This document shows positions 17,337 to 25,149 of a stretch of DNA of 64,000 bases, piece by piece. Each line of letters starts with the position of its first letter. Within the stretch, counting starts at the first letter, position 1. Below the pieces are notes generated by a model that had not been told where the DNA came from, did not search any database, and saw only the letters and a program-made list of their open reading frames with translations. Origin of the DNA: Chryseobacterium gleum. Its GTDB lineage: Bacteria; Bacteroidota; Bacteroidia; Flavobacteriales_D; Sanyastnellaceae. Both the position numbers and the translations under genes were made by a program. The DNA lies in NCBI GenBank assembly GCA_945874695.1, contig CAMCHP010000005.1:1-64000 (forward strand), written 5' to 3'.

Positions 17337-19750
17337 TAGTAAATGGCTGGGTATTTCGAAGGGTTTGACTCTGCCATGATGCTGTAAACCTCGTCAACAA
17401 TGTCTCCTACGCTTGGTTTTGAAAAGTAATCACCATCGGTGCCATAAGCTGGCAAATGGGGTTTGGCAGACAAGGTACGCGGCTGGCTGTCGAGCAACGC
17501 AAAAGCGCCTTGTTTGTTAATGACCTCATCAAGCATAAACGCTGAAGCACCGCCTGGCACGTCTTCATCGACGAACAAAACCCGGTTGGTTTTGACCAGT
17601 GATGCCGAAATGCGGTGATCGACATCAAAGGGGAGCAAGGTTTGAACATCAACCAACTCAACCGAAATACCCAATGCTTCGAGCTCTTCAGCTGCTTGCA
17701 CACACAAATTGAAAGTTGAGCCGTAAGATACCACAGTAATATCTGCTCCTTCACGCACAACTTCGGGCTGCCCTAGAGCAATGCGGTACTCGCCGATGTT
17801 GGTCGGCAAGGCTTCTTTGGAACGGTAGCCGTTGAGGCATTCAATCACCAAAGCGGGCTCGTCAGATAATAACAGGGTGTTGTACATACCCGCTGCTTGC
17901 ACCATGTTCCGAGGAACGCAAACATGCATACCACGCACACTGTGAATGATCGAACCCATGGGCGAGCCACTGTGCCATACCCCTTCTAAGCGGTGACCGC
18001 GGGTGCGGATGATTACGGGTGCCTTCTGACCGCCGTAGGTTCGGTATTGAACCGAAGCCAGGTCGTCGCGCATAATTTGCAAGGCGTAAAACAAGTAGTC
18101 GAGGTATTGAATCTCAGCGATCGGACGTAAACCACGCATCGCCATACCAATGCCCTGCCCCAAAATTGTGCATTCGCGAATGCCGGTATCTGACACTCGA
18201 AGGCTACCGAATTTCTCCTGCATGCCTTCCATGGCTTGATTTACACCGCCAATTTTGCCGGTGTCTTCACCAAAGGTCAGCACCTCGGGGTATTTTTTAA
18301 AAATGGCTTCAAAATTGCGGTTTAAGACAATGCGTCCGTCAACCAATTCTGCGTTGGCATCGTATTGGGGTGCGATAGGTGCGATGTTCAAGGCGCGTTT
18401 CGCACTGTGGCTGTATAGCCGTCCGCTGTAGCGCTCGTTGAGTGCATTCAAGCGTACGTTGTACCAATCAATCAAGGCTTTGCGTTCAGCACTCACAACA
18501 CCGCGGGTTAACCGCAAGCACTTGCGTACTGTTTCAAAAATATCCTTGCGGATGGGCTCAATGGCCTGCGCCAATTGGGTGCGCGCCGCGTCAATTTCGG
18601 CGTTGCCACTTGATGCGTCGACCATCCGGCCGATTAGGCCGAGCGCTGTACTCAAGTCTTGATCAACACTGGCGCGAAAAGCAGACCAAGCGGCCTTTTG
18701 CTCGTTGCGAACTTGCTTCTTGGCTTCGTTGCGAATTTGATCAAGCTCTTCAGCACTTGCAATGCCCGTATTTTGAATAAAAAGCGCAAACTGACGCAAA
18801 CAGTCGTATTCTTCAGTCCACTCAAGCTGTTCTTTGGTTTTATACCGCTCGTGCGAACCTGAAGTTGAGTGCCCCTGCGGTTGTGTAACCTCCTCTACGT
18901 GGATGAGCACAGGAACGTGCTGTTCACGTGCGTAGGCCACTGCCGTTTCATAGGTTGCCAACAACTCAGCGTACTGCCAGCCTTTGACGTTGAAAATGCG
19001 AATGCCGTTTGACTCTCCTTCTTTCTCAAAACCGCGCAAAGCCCTGCTGATGCTCTCTTTTACCGTTTGGTACTTCTTGGGCACCGAGATGCCGAAGCCA
19101 TCGTCCCAAACGCTCATCACCAATGGTACTTCAAGCACCGCCGCGGCATTCATGGTTTCCCAGAACATGCCTTCGCTCGTTGATGCGTCACCAATGGTGC
19201 CAAATGCGACCTCATTTCCTTCATTTGAAAATTGGCTCATGTGGCGCAACTCAGGGTTGTTGCGGTACACTTTACTGGCCTGCGCCAAACCCAACAAACG
19301 CGGCATCTGCCCCGCTGTCGGAGAAATGTCAGCTGAGCTGTTGTATTGTGCCATGAGGTTCTTCCACTCCCCGTGTTCATCAAGGCTGCGCGTGGCGTAA
19401 TGCCCGCCCATTTGCCGACCACCTGACGCGGGCTCTTGCTCCACATCAGGGTGCGCATACAACGCAGCAAAATACTGCTGCACGGTAAGTTCACCGATGG
19501 CCATCATGAAGGTTTGATCGCGGTAATAGCCCGATCTAAAATCGCCCTTTTCAAATTGACGCGCCATGGCCACTTGGGCCAACTCTTTGCCGTCTCCGAA
19601 AATGCCAAACTTGGCTTTACCAGTGAGCACTTCTTTACGTCCCAACAACGAAGCTTCGCGACTCAAACACACCAATCGGTAATCTTCAAGCAGTTGCGTT
19701 TTTACTTCGTTTTCGGTGATGGTACTTTCAGTCATTGCTTCTTTCGACAT
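17336..19750 (-). CDS. Fused E1 alpha/beta 2-oxoacid dehydrogenase (branched-chain/pyruvate type)
   Basis: Thiamine-diphosphate E1 component in which alpha and beta subunits are one polypeptide of 804 residues, as is common in Bacteroidota. The alpha half (about 20-370) carries the ThDP motif GDASTSEGMFWETMN and GFGISVP; the beta half (about 470-800) has FGEDTGKIGGVNQAMEGMQ, EIQYLDY and the C-terminal VDVQTLLPFD...LFVDEDVPGGASAFMLDE region. It would decarboxylate a 2-oxoacid and acetylate the lipoyl E2; lpdA (E3) lies 12 kb away. Start at 19750 (MSKEAMTES) is preferred: a promoter with -7 and -33 boxes lies at 19779-19806 and the longer frame overlaps psuG. Annotated relatives are usually 2-oxoisovalerate dehydrogenase; exact substrate is unproven. 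Confidence 0.92.
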   Translation of the reverse strand: MSKEAMTESTITENEVKTQLLEDYRLVCLSREASLLGRKEVLTGKAKFGIFGDGKELAQVAMARQFEKGDFRSGYYRDQTFMMAIGELTVQQYFAALYAHPDVEQEPASGGRQMGGHYATRSLDEHGEWKNLMAQYNSSADISPTAGQMPRLLGLAQASKVYRNNPELRHMSQFSNEGNEVAFGTIGDASTSEGMFWETMNAAAVLEVPLVMSVWDDGFGISVPKKYQTVKESISRALRGFEKEGESNGIRIFNVKGWQYAELLATYETAVAYAREQHVPVLIHVEEVTQPQGHSTSGSHERYKTKEQLEWTEEYDCLRQFALFIQNTGIASAEELDQIRNEAKKQVRNEQKAAWSAFRASVDQDLSTALGLIGRMVDASSGNAEIDAARTQLAQAIEPIRKDIFETVRKCLRLTRGVVSAERKALIDWYNVRLNALNERYSGRLYSHSAKRALNIAPIAPQYDANAELVDGRIVLNRNFEAIFKKYPEVLTFGEDTGKIGGVNQAMEGMQEKFGSLRVSDTGIRECTILGQGIGMAMRGLRPIAEIQYLDYLFYALQIMRDDLASVQYRTYGGQKAPVIIRTRGHRLEGVWHSGSPMGSIIHSVRGMHVCVPRNMVQAAGMYNTLLLSDEPALVIECLNGYRSKEALPTNIGEYRIALGQPEVVREGADITVVSYGSTFNLCVQAAEELEALGISVELVDVQTLLPFDVDHRISASLVKTNRVLFVDEDVPGGASAFMLDEVINKQGAFALLDSQPRTLSAKPHLPAYGTDGDYFSKPSVGDIVDEVYSIMAESNPSKYPAIY
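18623..18643 (-). repeat. Dispersed palindrome, copy 5 (inside E1 gene)
   Basis: On the minus strand GGCC-TAATC-GGCC then GGATG, encoding LIGRM in the linker between the alpha and beta halves of the E1 protein, a region expected to tolerate insertions. Confidence 0.5.
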
Positions 19751-19778
19751 GGGACTATATATTGAGCCTCTTGGCGCA

Positions 19779-19806
19779 CAAAAATAGGGCTTTGTTCTGA
19801 AATCAA
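19779..19806 (-). promoter_or_regulatory. Promoter of the E1 gene
   Basis: Minus-strand -33 TTG (19804-19806) and -7 TATTTTTG (19779-19786), 17 bp apart, 28 bp upstream of the ATG at 19750. The -33 element lies in the stop-codon region of psuG, so the E1 gene has its own promoter although it follows psuG closely. Confidence 0.55.
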
Positions 19807-20729
19807 CCGCGTGCCTTTTGCGCAGCGAGCGCAACAGCAATTTCAGCAGCAACGCGGGCATTGTTCGCGACCAAGGCTATGTTGGCGGCCAAACTTTGTC
19901 CTTGTGTTCGCTGCCTTACCTGATCCAGTAAAAAGGGTGTCAATCGCTTTCCGGTGATCTGGTGTTCACGCGCCACCGCCAAAGCAGCTTCTATGTGCAC
20001 CTCCATCTGCTCGAATGCAATTTCGTGCGCTTCAGGAATTGGATTTGCAATCAGCACTCCGCCGGTGCTTGCGAGCTCTTGGCGGGTGAAAATAAATTGC
20101 GCAAGCTCCGCTGCCGAATGGGCGTGCAATTCAAGCGGCAAATGCGCAGTACGCGAATAAAAGGCGGGCAACTCATTGGTTTGATACCCCACCACAGGCA
20201 CACCAAGCGTTTCAAGGTATTCAAGGGTTGCGGGTAAATCGAGAATGGCTTTCGGTCCGGCTGAAACAACATTGACTGGGGTGCGGGCCAGTTCAACCAA
20301 ATCGGCTGAAACATCCCAGTTCAGCTCTGCTCCGCGATGCACACCGCCAATACCACCGGTTGCAAAGAGGTCTATTTCAGCGTCTGCGGCGATCATCATC
20401 GTTGCGGCCACCGTAGTTGCTCCCGATTTTTTGTGTGCCACCGCCCATGCCAAATCACGGCGCGAAAGCTTCATTACATCTCGCGCGGTTGCCAAGATGC
20501 CCAGTTCGTCATCGCTTAAACCCACCATGATGTTGCCGTTGAGTACGGCAAGGGTTGCAGGAACGGCGCCCGCTTCACGAACCACCGCCTCCAAGCGGCG
20601 TGCGGTGGCAATGTTCTCTGGAAAGGGCATTCCATGTGCTATAATGGTGCTTTCCAAGGCCACAATGGCGCGCTGCTCGTGCCATGCGGTCTCAACTTCT
20701 TCGCTGATTTTAAAATACCTTCGTTTCAT
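19803..20729 (-). CDS. psuG: Pseudouridine-5'-phosphate glycosidase
   Basis: Splits pseudouridine 5'-phosphate to uracil and ribose 5-phosphate (physiological direction), recycling pseudouridine from RNA. 308 residues, the usual length; diagnostic stretches are ALESTIIAHGMPFPEN at the N-terminus, LSRRDLAWA, KKSGATTVAATM and FATGGIGGVHRGAE. The kinase partner psuK is not adjacent, so either it lies elsewhere or a PfkB kinase substitutes. Transcribed toward E1. Confidence 0.95.
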   Translation of the reverse strand: MKRRYFKISEEVETAWHEQRAIVALESTIIAHGMPFPENIATARRLEAVVREAGAVPATLAVLNGNIMVGLSDDELGILATARDVMKLSRRDLAWAVAHKKSGATTVAATMMIAADAEIDLFATGGIGGVHRGAELNWDVSADLVELARTPVNVVSAGPKAILDLPATLEYLETLGVPVVGYQTNELPAFYSRTAHLPLELHAHSAAELAQFIFTRQELASTGGVLIANPIPEAHEIAFEQMEVHIEAALAVAREHQITGKRLTPFLLDQVRQRTQGQSLAANIALVANNARVAAEIAVALAAQKARG

Positions 20730-20785
20730 GTGAACGATTTACGGTTTTTTCCGTTAATTCAGATGAATGAATCTTTAATTATCGC

Positions 20786-21331
20786 ATGACCGCGCAGCTT
20801 ATTATTTTTTTTCTTCTCGCCCTAACGGGCGGATGCAGCCCCCATCCGGCCGTTCAGGCCGAAGAAATTATATGGGACCAAAACCGGCGGCTCTCATGGG
20901 ATGATTTTACCAAGCGCACAGGCCATGCGGGGGTATTCAAGGCCTACACCACAGCAGGAATGCGCTACACGATTGACGCGCCTGATGGCGAAATCCTGAT
21001 CCAGGTTGAAGCCTATTTTTTACCGAAAGAATCGTGGGTTCATATCGACTTTCAAGAAGATGATTTGCTGGCTCACGAACAAGCACATTTCGATATTGCG
21101 GCAATCTACGCACGAAAACTCGCGAGTGATTTGGCTGAGCTGCAAGTTGATACAGAAACCTTTATCGCGCGTGACTATGGCCAACGCGCGGGTGAAATCT
21201 TTGACCGCCTGTACGATGAATTGCAGGCTACGCAAACGCGCTACGATAAAGAAACTGAACACAGCACCCGAAAAGAAGAACAACAAAAATGGGAAGTTTG
21301 GATTGCCGATCAACTCGGCCTACCCAATTAG
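20786..21331 (+). CDS. DUF922-like putative zinc-protease lipoprotein
   Basis: Predicted periplasmic lipoprotein of 181 residues. A signal peptide ends in LTGGC with the lipid-accepting Cys17. The mature part begins [14 protein letters not shown], typical of DUF922 proteins in Bacteroidota, and holds a putative metal site HEQAH (His97, Glu98, His101). C-terminal 45 residues are charged and helical. The lipobox and the following residues are encoded by two head-to-head copies of the dispersed palindrome (20816-20864). Its stop overlaps that of convergent obgE by 4 bp. Proteolytic activity is inferred only from the HExxH-type motif. Confidence 0.78.
   Translation: MTAQLIIFFLLALTGGCSPHPAVQAEEIIWDQNRRLSWDDFTKRTGHAGVFKAYTTAGMRYTIDAPDGEILIQVEAYFLPKESWVHIDFQEDDLLAHEQAHFDIAAIYARKLASDLAELQVDTETFIARDYGQRAGEIFDRLYDELQATQTRYDKETEHSTRKEEQQKWEVWIADQLGLPN
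20816..20864. repeat. Dispersed palindrome, copies 6 and 7, head to head
   Basis: Copy 6 (20816-20835, plus orientation): CGCCC-TAAC-GGGCG then GGATG. Copy 7 (20843-20864, minus orientation): CTTC, GGCC-TGAAC-GGCC, GGATG. The two GGATG ends face each other with 7 bp between. Both lie in the signal-peptide region of the DUF922-like gene and supply its lipobox glycines and cysteine. Confidence 0.7.
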
Positions 21332-22332
21332 TACTCCTCTGTTTTGTTAAGGGTCGCCCAAATCAAGTCTTTCAACGCCAGAATGCCTTTGCCCGAAACC
21401 GACGAGATGAAAAGCGTCGGAATGCCCGGTGGCAGTGTTGATTTCATTTCGGCTTCGAGCTCATCATCAATCAAATCTGATTTGGTAATGGCCAATAAAC
21501 GGTCTTTGAACAAGAGTTCAGGATTGTAGAGCTCAAGCTCTCGCAGTAAGATATTGTACTCCTTGGTAATGTCAGCGGTATCTGCAGGAACCATAAAGAG
21601 CAAGGCCGAATTGCGCTCAATGTGGCGCAAAAACCGATGTCCGAGTCCTTTCCCTTCGTGCGCACCTTCAATAATTCCGGGGATATCAGCCATCACAAAC
21701 GAACGGTCGTCGCGATACGATACAATGCCCAAGTTCGGTTTCAGCGTAGTAAATGGATAATCTGCAATCTCAGGTTTTGCTGCCGAAACCACCGATAGCA
21801 AGGTTGATTTACCCGCATTGGGGAAACCGACTAAACCAATGTCGGCGAGGAGCTTCAACTCCAGAATCATCCATTCTTCACGCCCTTCCTCGCCCGGTTG
21901 GGCATAGCGCGGTGTTTGATTGGTTGACGACTTAAAGTTGTTATTCCCTAAGCCACCCCGCCCCCCAGGTACAAGAATGATCTCTTGGCCATCTTCGCTA
22001 ATTTCACAGCGAAACTCACCCGTTTCGGCATCCTTTGCGATAGTACCTAGCGGAACATCGACAATAATGTCTTCGCCTTGCGAACCGGTTTTCAATCCAC
22101 CTGTGCCTGATTTGCCTTGATCAGCGATGATGTGCTTGCGGTACTTCAAGTGAAGCAAGGTCCACGTGTTGCGATTCCCGCGCAAAATAATGTGGCCGCC
22201 TCGTCCACCGTCGCCCCCATCCGGACCGCCTTTAGCGGTTGTACGGTCGCGGTGAAAATGCACAGAACCCGCGCCACCTTTGCCTGAGCGGCAGCACACT
22301 TTTACGTAATCAACGAAGTTTTCAGAAGCCAT
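21328..22332 (-). CDS. obgE: GTPase ObgE/CgtA
   Basis: Essential ribosome-associated GTPase acting in 50S assembly and stress control. 334 residues: glycine-rich Obg fold (1-158; [24 protein letters not shown]) and G domain (about 159-330) with G1 [10 protein letters not shown]3 [16 protein letters not shown] and the TKSD G4 motif. It lacks the OCT domain of Gram-positive homologues. Adk lies 12 bp upstream on the same strand, a common arrangement in Bacteroidota, so they form an operon. Confidence 0.97.
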   Translation of the reverse strand: MASENFVDYVKVCCRSGKGGAGSVHFHRDRTTAKGGPDGGDGGRGGHIILRGNRNTWTLLHLKYRKHIIADQGKSGTGGLKTGSQGEDIIVDVPLGTIAKDAETGEFRCEISEDGQEIILVPGGRGGLGNNNFKSSTNQTPRYAQPGEEGREEWMILELKLLADIGLVGFPNAGKSTLLSVVSAAKPEIADYPFTTLKPNLGIVSYRDDRSFVMADIPGIIEGAHEGKGLGHRFLRHIERNSALLFMVPADTADITKEYNILLRELELYNPELLFKDRLLAITKSDLIDDELEAEMKSTLPPGIPTLFISSVSGKGILALKDLIWATLNKTEEY

Positions 22333-22344
22333 AAGAGGGGTCGA

Positions 22345-22920
22345 TCAAACGTGAGCGTCGATCGCGTTATACAAGCGTTCAGCAATGTCTTGAATGTCTC
22401 CAAGCCCATTGATGCCGAAGTATTTATCGTGTTGTTTGTAATAATCAGCTACCGGCGAAGTTTCGCGGTGGTAAGTTGCAATGCGGTTGGCGATGATTAT
22501 TGGGTCTGCATCATCGGTACGACCACTGGTTTCAGCGCGTGACTTCAAGCGATCGCGCAATTCATGCTCTGGCACCTCAAGTGCTAACATGCAGGTAACT
22601 TCAGTGCCCAATTCATCCAAAAAGGCTTCGAGTGCCTCAGCTTGGGCCGTTGTCCGCGGAAATCCGTCAAAAATAAAGCCCTTGGCATTGGGCAGTTTAA
22701 CCACCTCCGTACGGAGCATGCCAATGGTCACCTCATCAGGAACAAGCGCACCCTGATCGATAAACTGCTTGGCCATCATTCCCAGTTCAGTTCCCCCTTT
22801 GATGTTAGAACGAAAGATATCACCTGTGCTGAGGTGTACCAAATCGTAACGCTTGATCAAGTTCTCTGACTGCGTTCCTTTTCCAGCACCGGGAGGGCCA
22901 AACAAAACGATATTCAACAT
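22345..22920 (-). CDS. adk: Adenylate kinase
   Basis: Interconverts ATP+AMP and 2 ADP. 191 residues, i.e. the short type without the long zinc-binding LID insertion, as usual in Bacteroidota. P-loop GPPGAGKGTQ at 8-17, AMP-binding HLSTGDIFR and FDGFPRTTAQAE, and the LKSRAETSGRTDDA lid with conserved arginines. A -7 box TATCTTTG lies upstream at 22952-22959. Co-transcribed with obgE. Confidence 0.97.
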   Translation of the reverse strand: MLNIVLFGPPGAGKGTQSENLIKRYDLVHLSTGDIFRSNIKGGTELGMMAKQFIDQGALVPDEVTIGMLRTEVVKLPNAKGFIFDGFPRTTAQAEALEAFLDELGTEVTCMLALEVPEHELRDRLKSRAETSGRTDDADPIIIANRIATYHRETSPVADYYKQHDKYFGINGLGDIQDIAERLYNAIDAHV

Positions 22921-22951
22921 GCCTGTAAGCTTTAAATCAAAATAGAAGCCG

Positions 22952-22959
22952 CAAAGATA
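22952..22959 (-). promoter_or_regulatory. -7 box of the adk-obgE operon
   Basis: TATCTTTG on the minus strand, a full match to TAnnTTTG, 31 bp upstream of the adk ATG. It follows directly after the terminator-like hairpin of the upstream gene. Confidence 0.55.
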
Positions 22960-22960
22960 C

Positions 22961-22996
22961 GAAAGCGCACCGAGGTAATCACCTCAGCGCGCTTTC
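22961..22996 (-). terminator. Hairpin after the four-repeat secreted protein gene
   Basis: Long stem GAAAGCGC / GCGCTTTC with inner pairing GAGGT / ACCTC. It lies downstream of the minus-strand gene ending at 23031 and before the adk promoter. The T-run is weak, so this is terminator-like rather than canonical. Confidence 0.55.
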
Positions 22997-23007
22997 ATGG
23001 GCTAACC

Positions 23008-23029
23008 CATCCCGCCGTTAGGCGGAAAC
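23008..23029 (-). repeat. Dispersed palindrome, copy 8
   Basis: On the minus strand GTTTC, stem CCGCC-TAA-CGGCGG, then GATG. It starts one base after the stop codon of the secreted protein gene at 23031. Confidence 0.7.
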
Positions 23030-23030
23030 C

Positions 23031-24986
23031 TCATTCACAAAATGTACCAAACTCACTCAAAAAGAGCAACAAATCGCTTGTATTCACGAGGTAATCTCCG
23101 TTCAAATCGGCTGCACAGTCAGGCGACTCAATGCACACTTGAAGGCTCGCATCCCACACGGTGCCAAAGCCGCAATACTGCTCAGGATACACGCACAAGC
23201 CATCGTTGAGGTTGTAAAGTGGTGCGTAGTTGATGGCCAGCGGATCAGTGCAGCCTTGGAACAAACAGGTGCCGTCGTCAATCGTCGCATCAGCATTGTA
23301 ATTCACAGCCAAAGCATAGGTGCAGCCTTGAATGCCATCGCATGTGATGCAATCGACACAGCTTCCGAAGCAATGCACCGGAACCGCGCTCGGCTCAGCA
23401 GGCACGAGGTATTCGCGCTGAAAACCGTTGAAGCCATCTGCAAAGCCGCAATCAAAGGGCACCGATTCAGCCTGACTCCAGTCGTTGCCGTTGATGTATT
23501 TGAACTGCGCCGTGTAACCCGCCGGAAGCGAAACGGTGTAAGTGAACAAGCCGCTTCCAGCCGCAGTCATCGGTGTTGTGCCCGCTTGAAAATCTTGAAA
23601 ATTCGCGCCGATATGGATGCCATTCGGCGACACGTCAATCGAGCCCATGTTTACGATAAAGGTAACCTCGAACAGGCACGACCCATCTTCGTTGTTGGCT
23701 TGCGGATTGTAATTGCTTGCTAAAAAGTTCGTGCAGCCGTTAATCACAACCTGATGGCATGGCACGCAAAATCCGTAACAATGTGCGGCAATCGATGCAT
23801 CGCTTGCTGTGGTGGTGTAGGTGCGGTTAAAACCACCGAACCCATTGTCTACACCACAGGCCGCGGGTACGTTTTCGTCTTGACCGAAGACATTTCCATT
23901 GATGTACTTGAATTCTAGCACTTGACCAGCAACGAAAGGCAAGGTGATTGACCACAAACCACCACCGATGTCGGTAAGTGGTGTTGCTTCTGAATCAAAG
24001 CCTTGGAAATTCCCAACCAAATGCACGCCAGCGGCATCAACAGTTTGTTGCGTCATGTCAACAGTGAAGGTGAGGTTGTAGGTACATGAACCGTCGTCTT
24101 GGGTCGCAGCGGGGTTATAATTGATCGCATTGCCATCGGTACATCCCTCGACTACCGGGGGCAAGCAGGCTTCGCAAGTACCAAAACACACCACATCGAG
24201 CACGGTAGAGGTTGACGGAATGGTTAAAAAACGATTGCCAAAAACACTGCATGCTCCGGGAACATTTTCTGCATCGGGCCAATCAACCCCATTGATAAAT
24301 TTATATTCAATGTAGGTACCTGGAATCAGGTCTACCGTGTAACCCCAAATACCTGCACCCAAATCGAGCATGGGTGTCGCACCGGGGAACCAGCCTTGAA
24401 AGCTTCCGGCGATGTGCACACCAGAAAGACTCACAGCTTGTGCTGACAAATCAACTTGAAATGTAATCGAAACGGGGTCAGGATTGCACGCCAAACAGGC
24501 TGCAAAACACTGCGTGGGCAGCGTTGTTGCTTCGGATGATGCAATGATCTGACGGTTAAATCCACCAAATCCATTGTCAACTCCACACGCGCCAGGCACG
24601 TTTTCGTCTTGCCCCCACGCGTTTCCGTTGACATATTTGTAGGTGACCACTTGCCCCGCTGAAAAATTAGCGGTGTGCGACCAAATGCCATTGCCGAGGT
24701 CGAACATCGGCGTACTCCCCGGATTCCATCCTTGAAAATCGCCTACAATGTGCACGCCATTCACGTCTACTGCGGTATTGGAGAGGTCAACCAAAAACGT
24801 GTGCGCATATACGCATGAACCATCATCACTATCGGCCAGGGCATTGTAATTGGCGGCATCCGCATCGGTGCAACCCGGGACCGCACGCGCCACACAAGGT
24901 GAGAAAAGTACTAAAACGATGACCATGCACGGGGCATGGAAATAACGAGACGTTAATTTAACCAATTGATTGAGAGCTGTTTTCAT
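23031..24986 (-). CDS. Secreted protein with four carbohydrate-binding-like repeats and dockerin-like C-terminus
   Basis: Large exported protein of 651 residues. Signal peptide about 1-36 (ending ARA/VPG). It contains four repeats of roughly 95-105 residues starting near 60, 175, 305 and 438, each with the pattern VDLS...GVHIxGxFQGW...TPM...YKYINGN.W..xEnVP.AC, reminiscent of glycogen/starch-binding beta-sandwich modules (CBM20/48-like). Linkers carry GCTD..A.NYN..A..DDGSC motifs, Cys-containing Asp-rich units common in this phylum. The end is a dockerin/EF-hand-like DLNGDYLVNTSDLLLFLSEF with a final Cys, as in the protein at 5942-6829; no A/B sorting domain is evident. Repeats 1 and 3 are most alike (FGQDENVP, GVDNGFGGFNR). 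Role unknown; polysaccharide adhesion is a guess. Confidence 0.82.
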   Translation of the reverse strand: MKTALNQLVKLTSRYFHAPCMVIVLVLFSPCVARAVPGCTDADAANYNALADSDDGSCVYAHTFLVDLSNTAVDVNGVHIVGDFQGWNPGSTPMFDLGNGIWSHTANFSAGQVVTYKYVNGNAWGQDENVPGACGVDNGFGGFNRQIIASSEATTLPTQCFAACLACNPDPVSITFQVDLSAQAVSLSGVHIAGSFQGWFPGATPMLDLGAGIWGYTVDLIPGTYIEYKFINGVDWPDAENVPGACSVFGNRFLTIPSTSTVLDVVCFGTCEACLPPVVEGCTDGNAINYNPAATQDDGSCTYNLTFTVDMTQQTVDAAGVHLVGNFQGFDSEATPLTDIGGGLWSITLPFVAGQVLEFKYINGNVFGQDENVPAACGVDNGFGGFNRTYTTTASDASIAAHCYGFCVPCHQVVINGCTNFLASNYNPQANNEDGSCLFEVTFIVNMGSIDVSPNGIHIGANFQDFQAGTTPMTAAGSGLFTYTVSLPAGYTAQFKYINGNDWSQAESVPFDCGFADGFNGFQREYLVPAEPSAVPVHCFGSCVDCITCDGIQGCTYALAVNYNADATIDDGTCLFQGCTDPLAINYAPLYNLNDGLCVYPEQYCGFGTVWDASLQVCIESPDCAADLNGDYLVNTSDLLLFLSEFGTFCE

Positions 24987-25001
24987 CGCAGAAAGGTTTT
25001 G

Positions 25002-25023
25002 GTTTCGGCCTAACGGCCGGATG
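25002..25023 (+). repeat. Dispersed palindrome, copy 9
   Basis: GTTTC, stem GGCC-TAAC-GGCC, then GGATG, in the gap between the four-repeat protein start (24986) and the terminator of the PKD protein gene. Confidence 0.75.
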
Positions 25024-25095
25024 TGTACAATTTACACCAATCCCACGAAATTCGCACAACGCGTCATCGAAAAACGCCTGCATCCACCCCAAAAA

Positions 25096-25127
25096 AAAGC
25101 CCCGATGCAAGGATGCACCGGGGCTTT
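25096..25127 (-). terminator. Rho-independent terminator of the giant PKD protein gene
   Basis: Stem AAAGCCCCG/CGGGGCTTT with a 13-base loop, followed on the minus strand by eight T residues. It lies 22 bp beyond the stop codon at 25150. Confidence 0.88.
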
Positions 25128-25149
25128 AAATCGATCGTTTCGCTTGAAC

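Noticed and set aside
22205-22250. A palindrome-like match (CATCCGGACCGC...GCGGT) inside obgE
   Set aside because: The encoded [10 protein letters not shown] segment is conserved in Obg proteins generally, so the match to the repeat family is probably chance.
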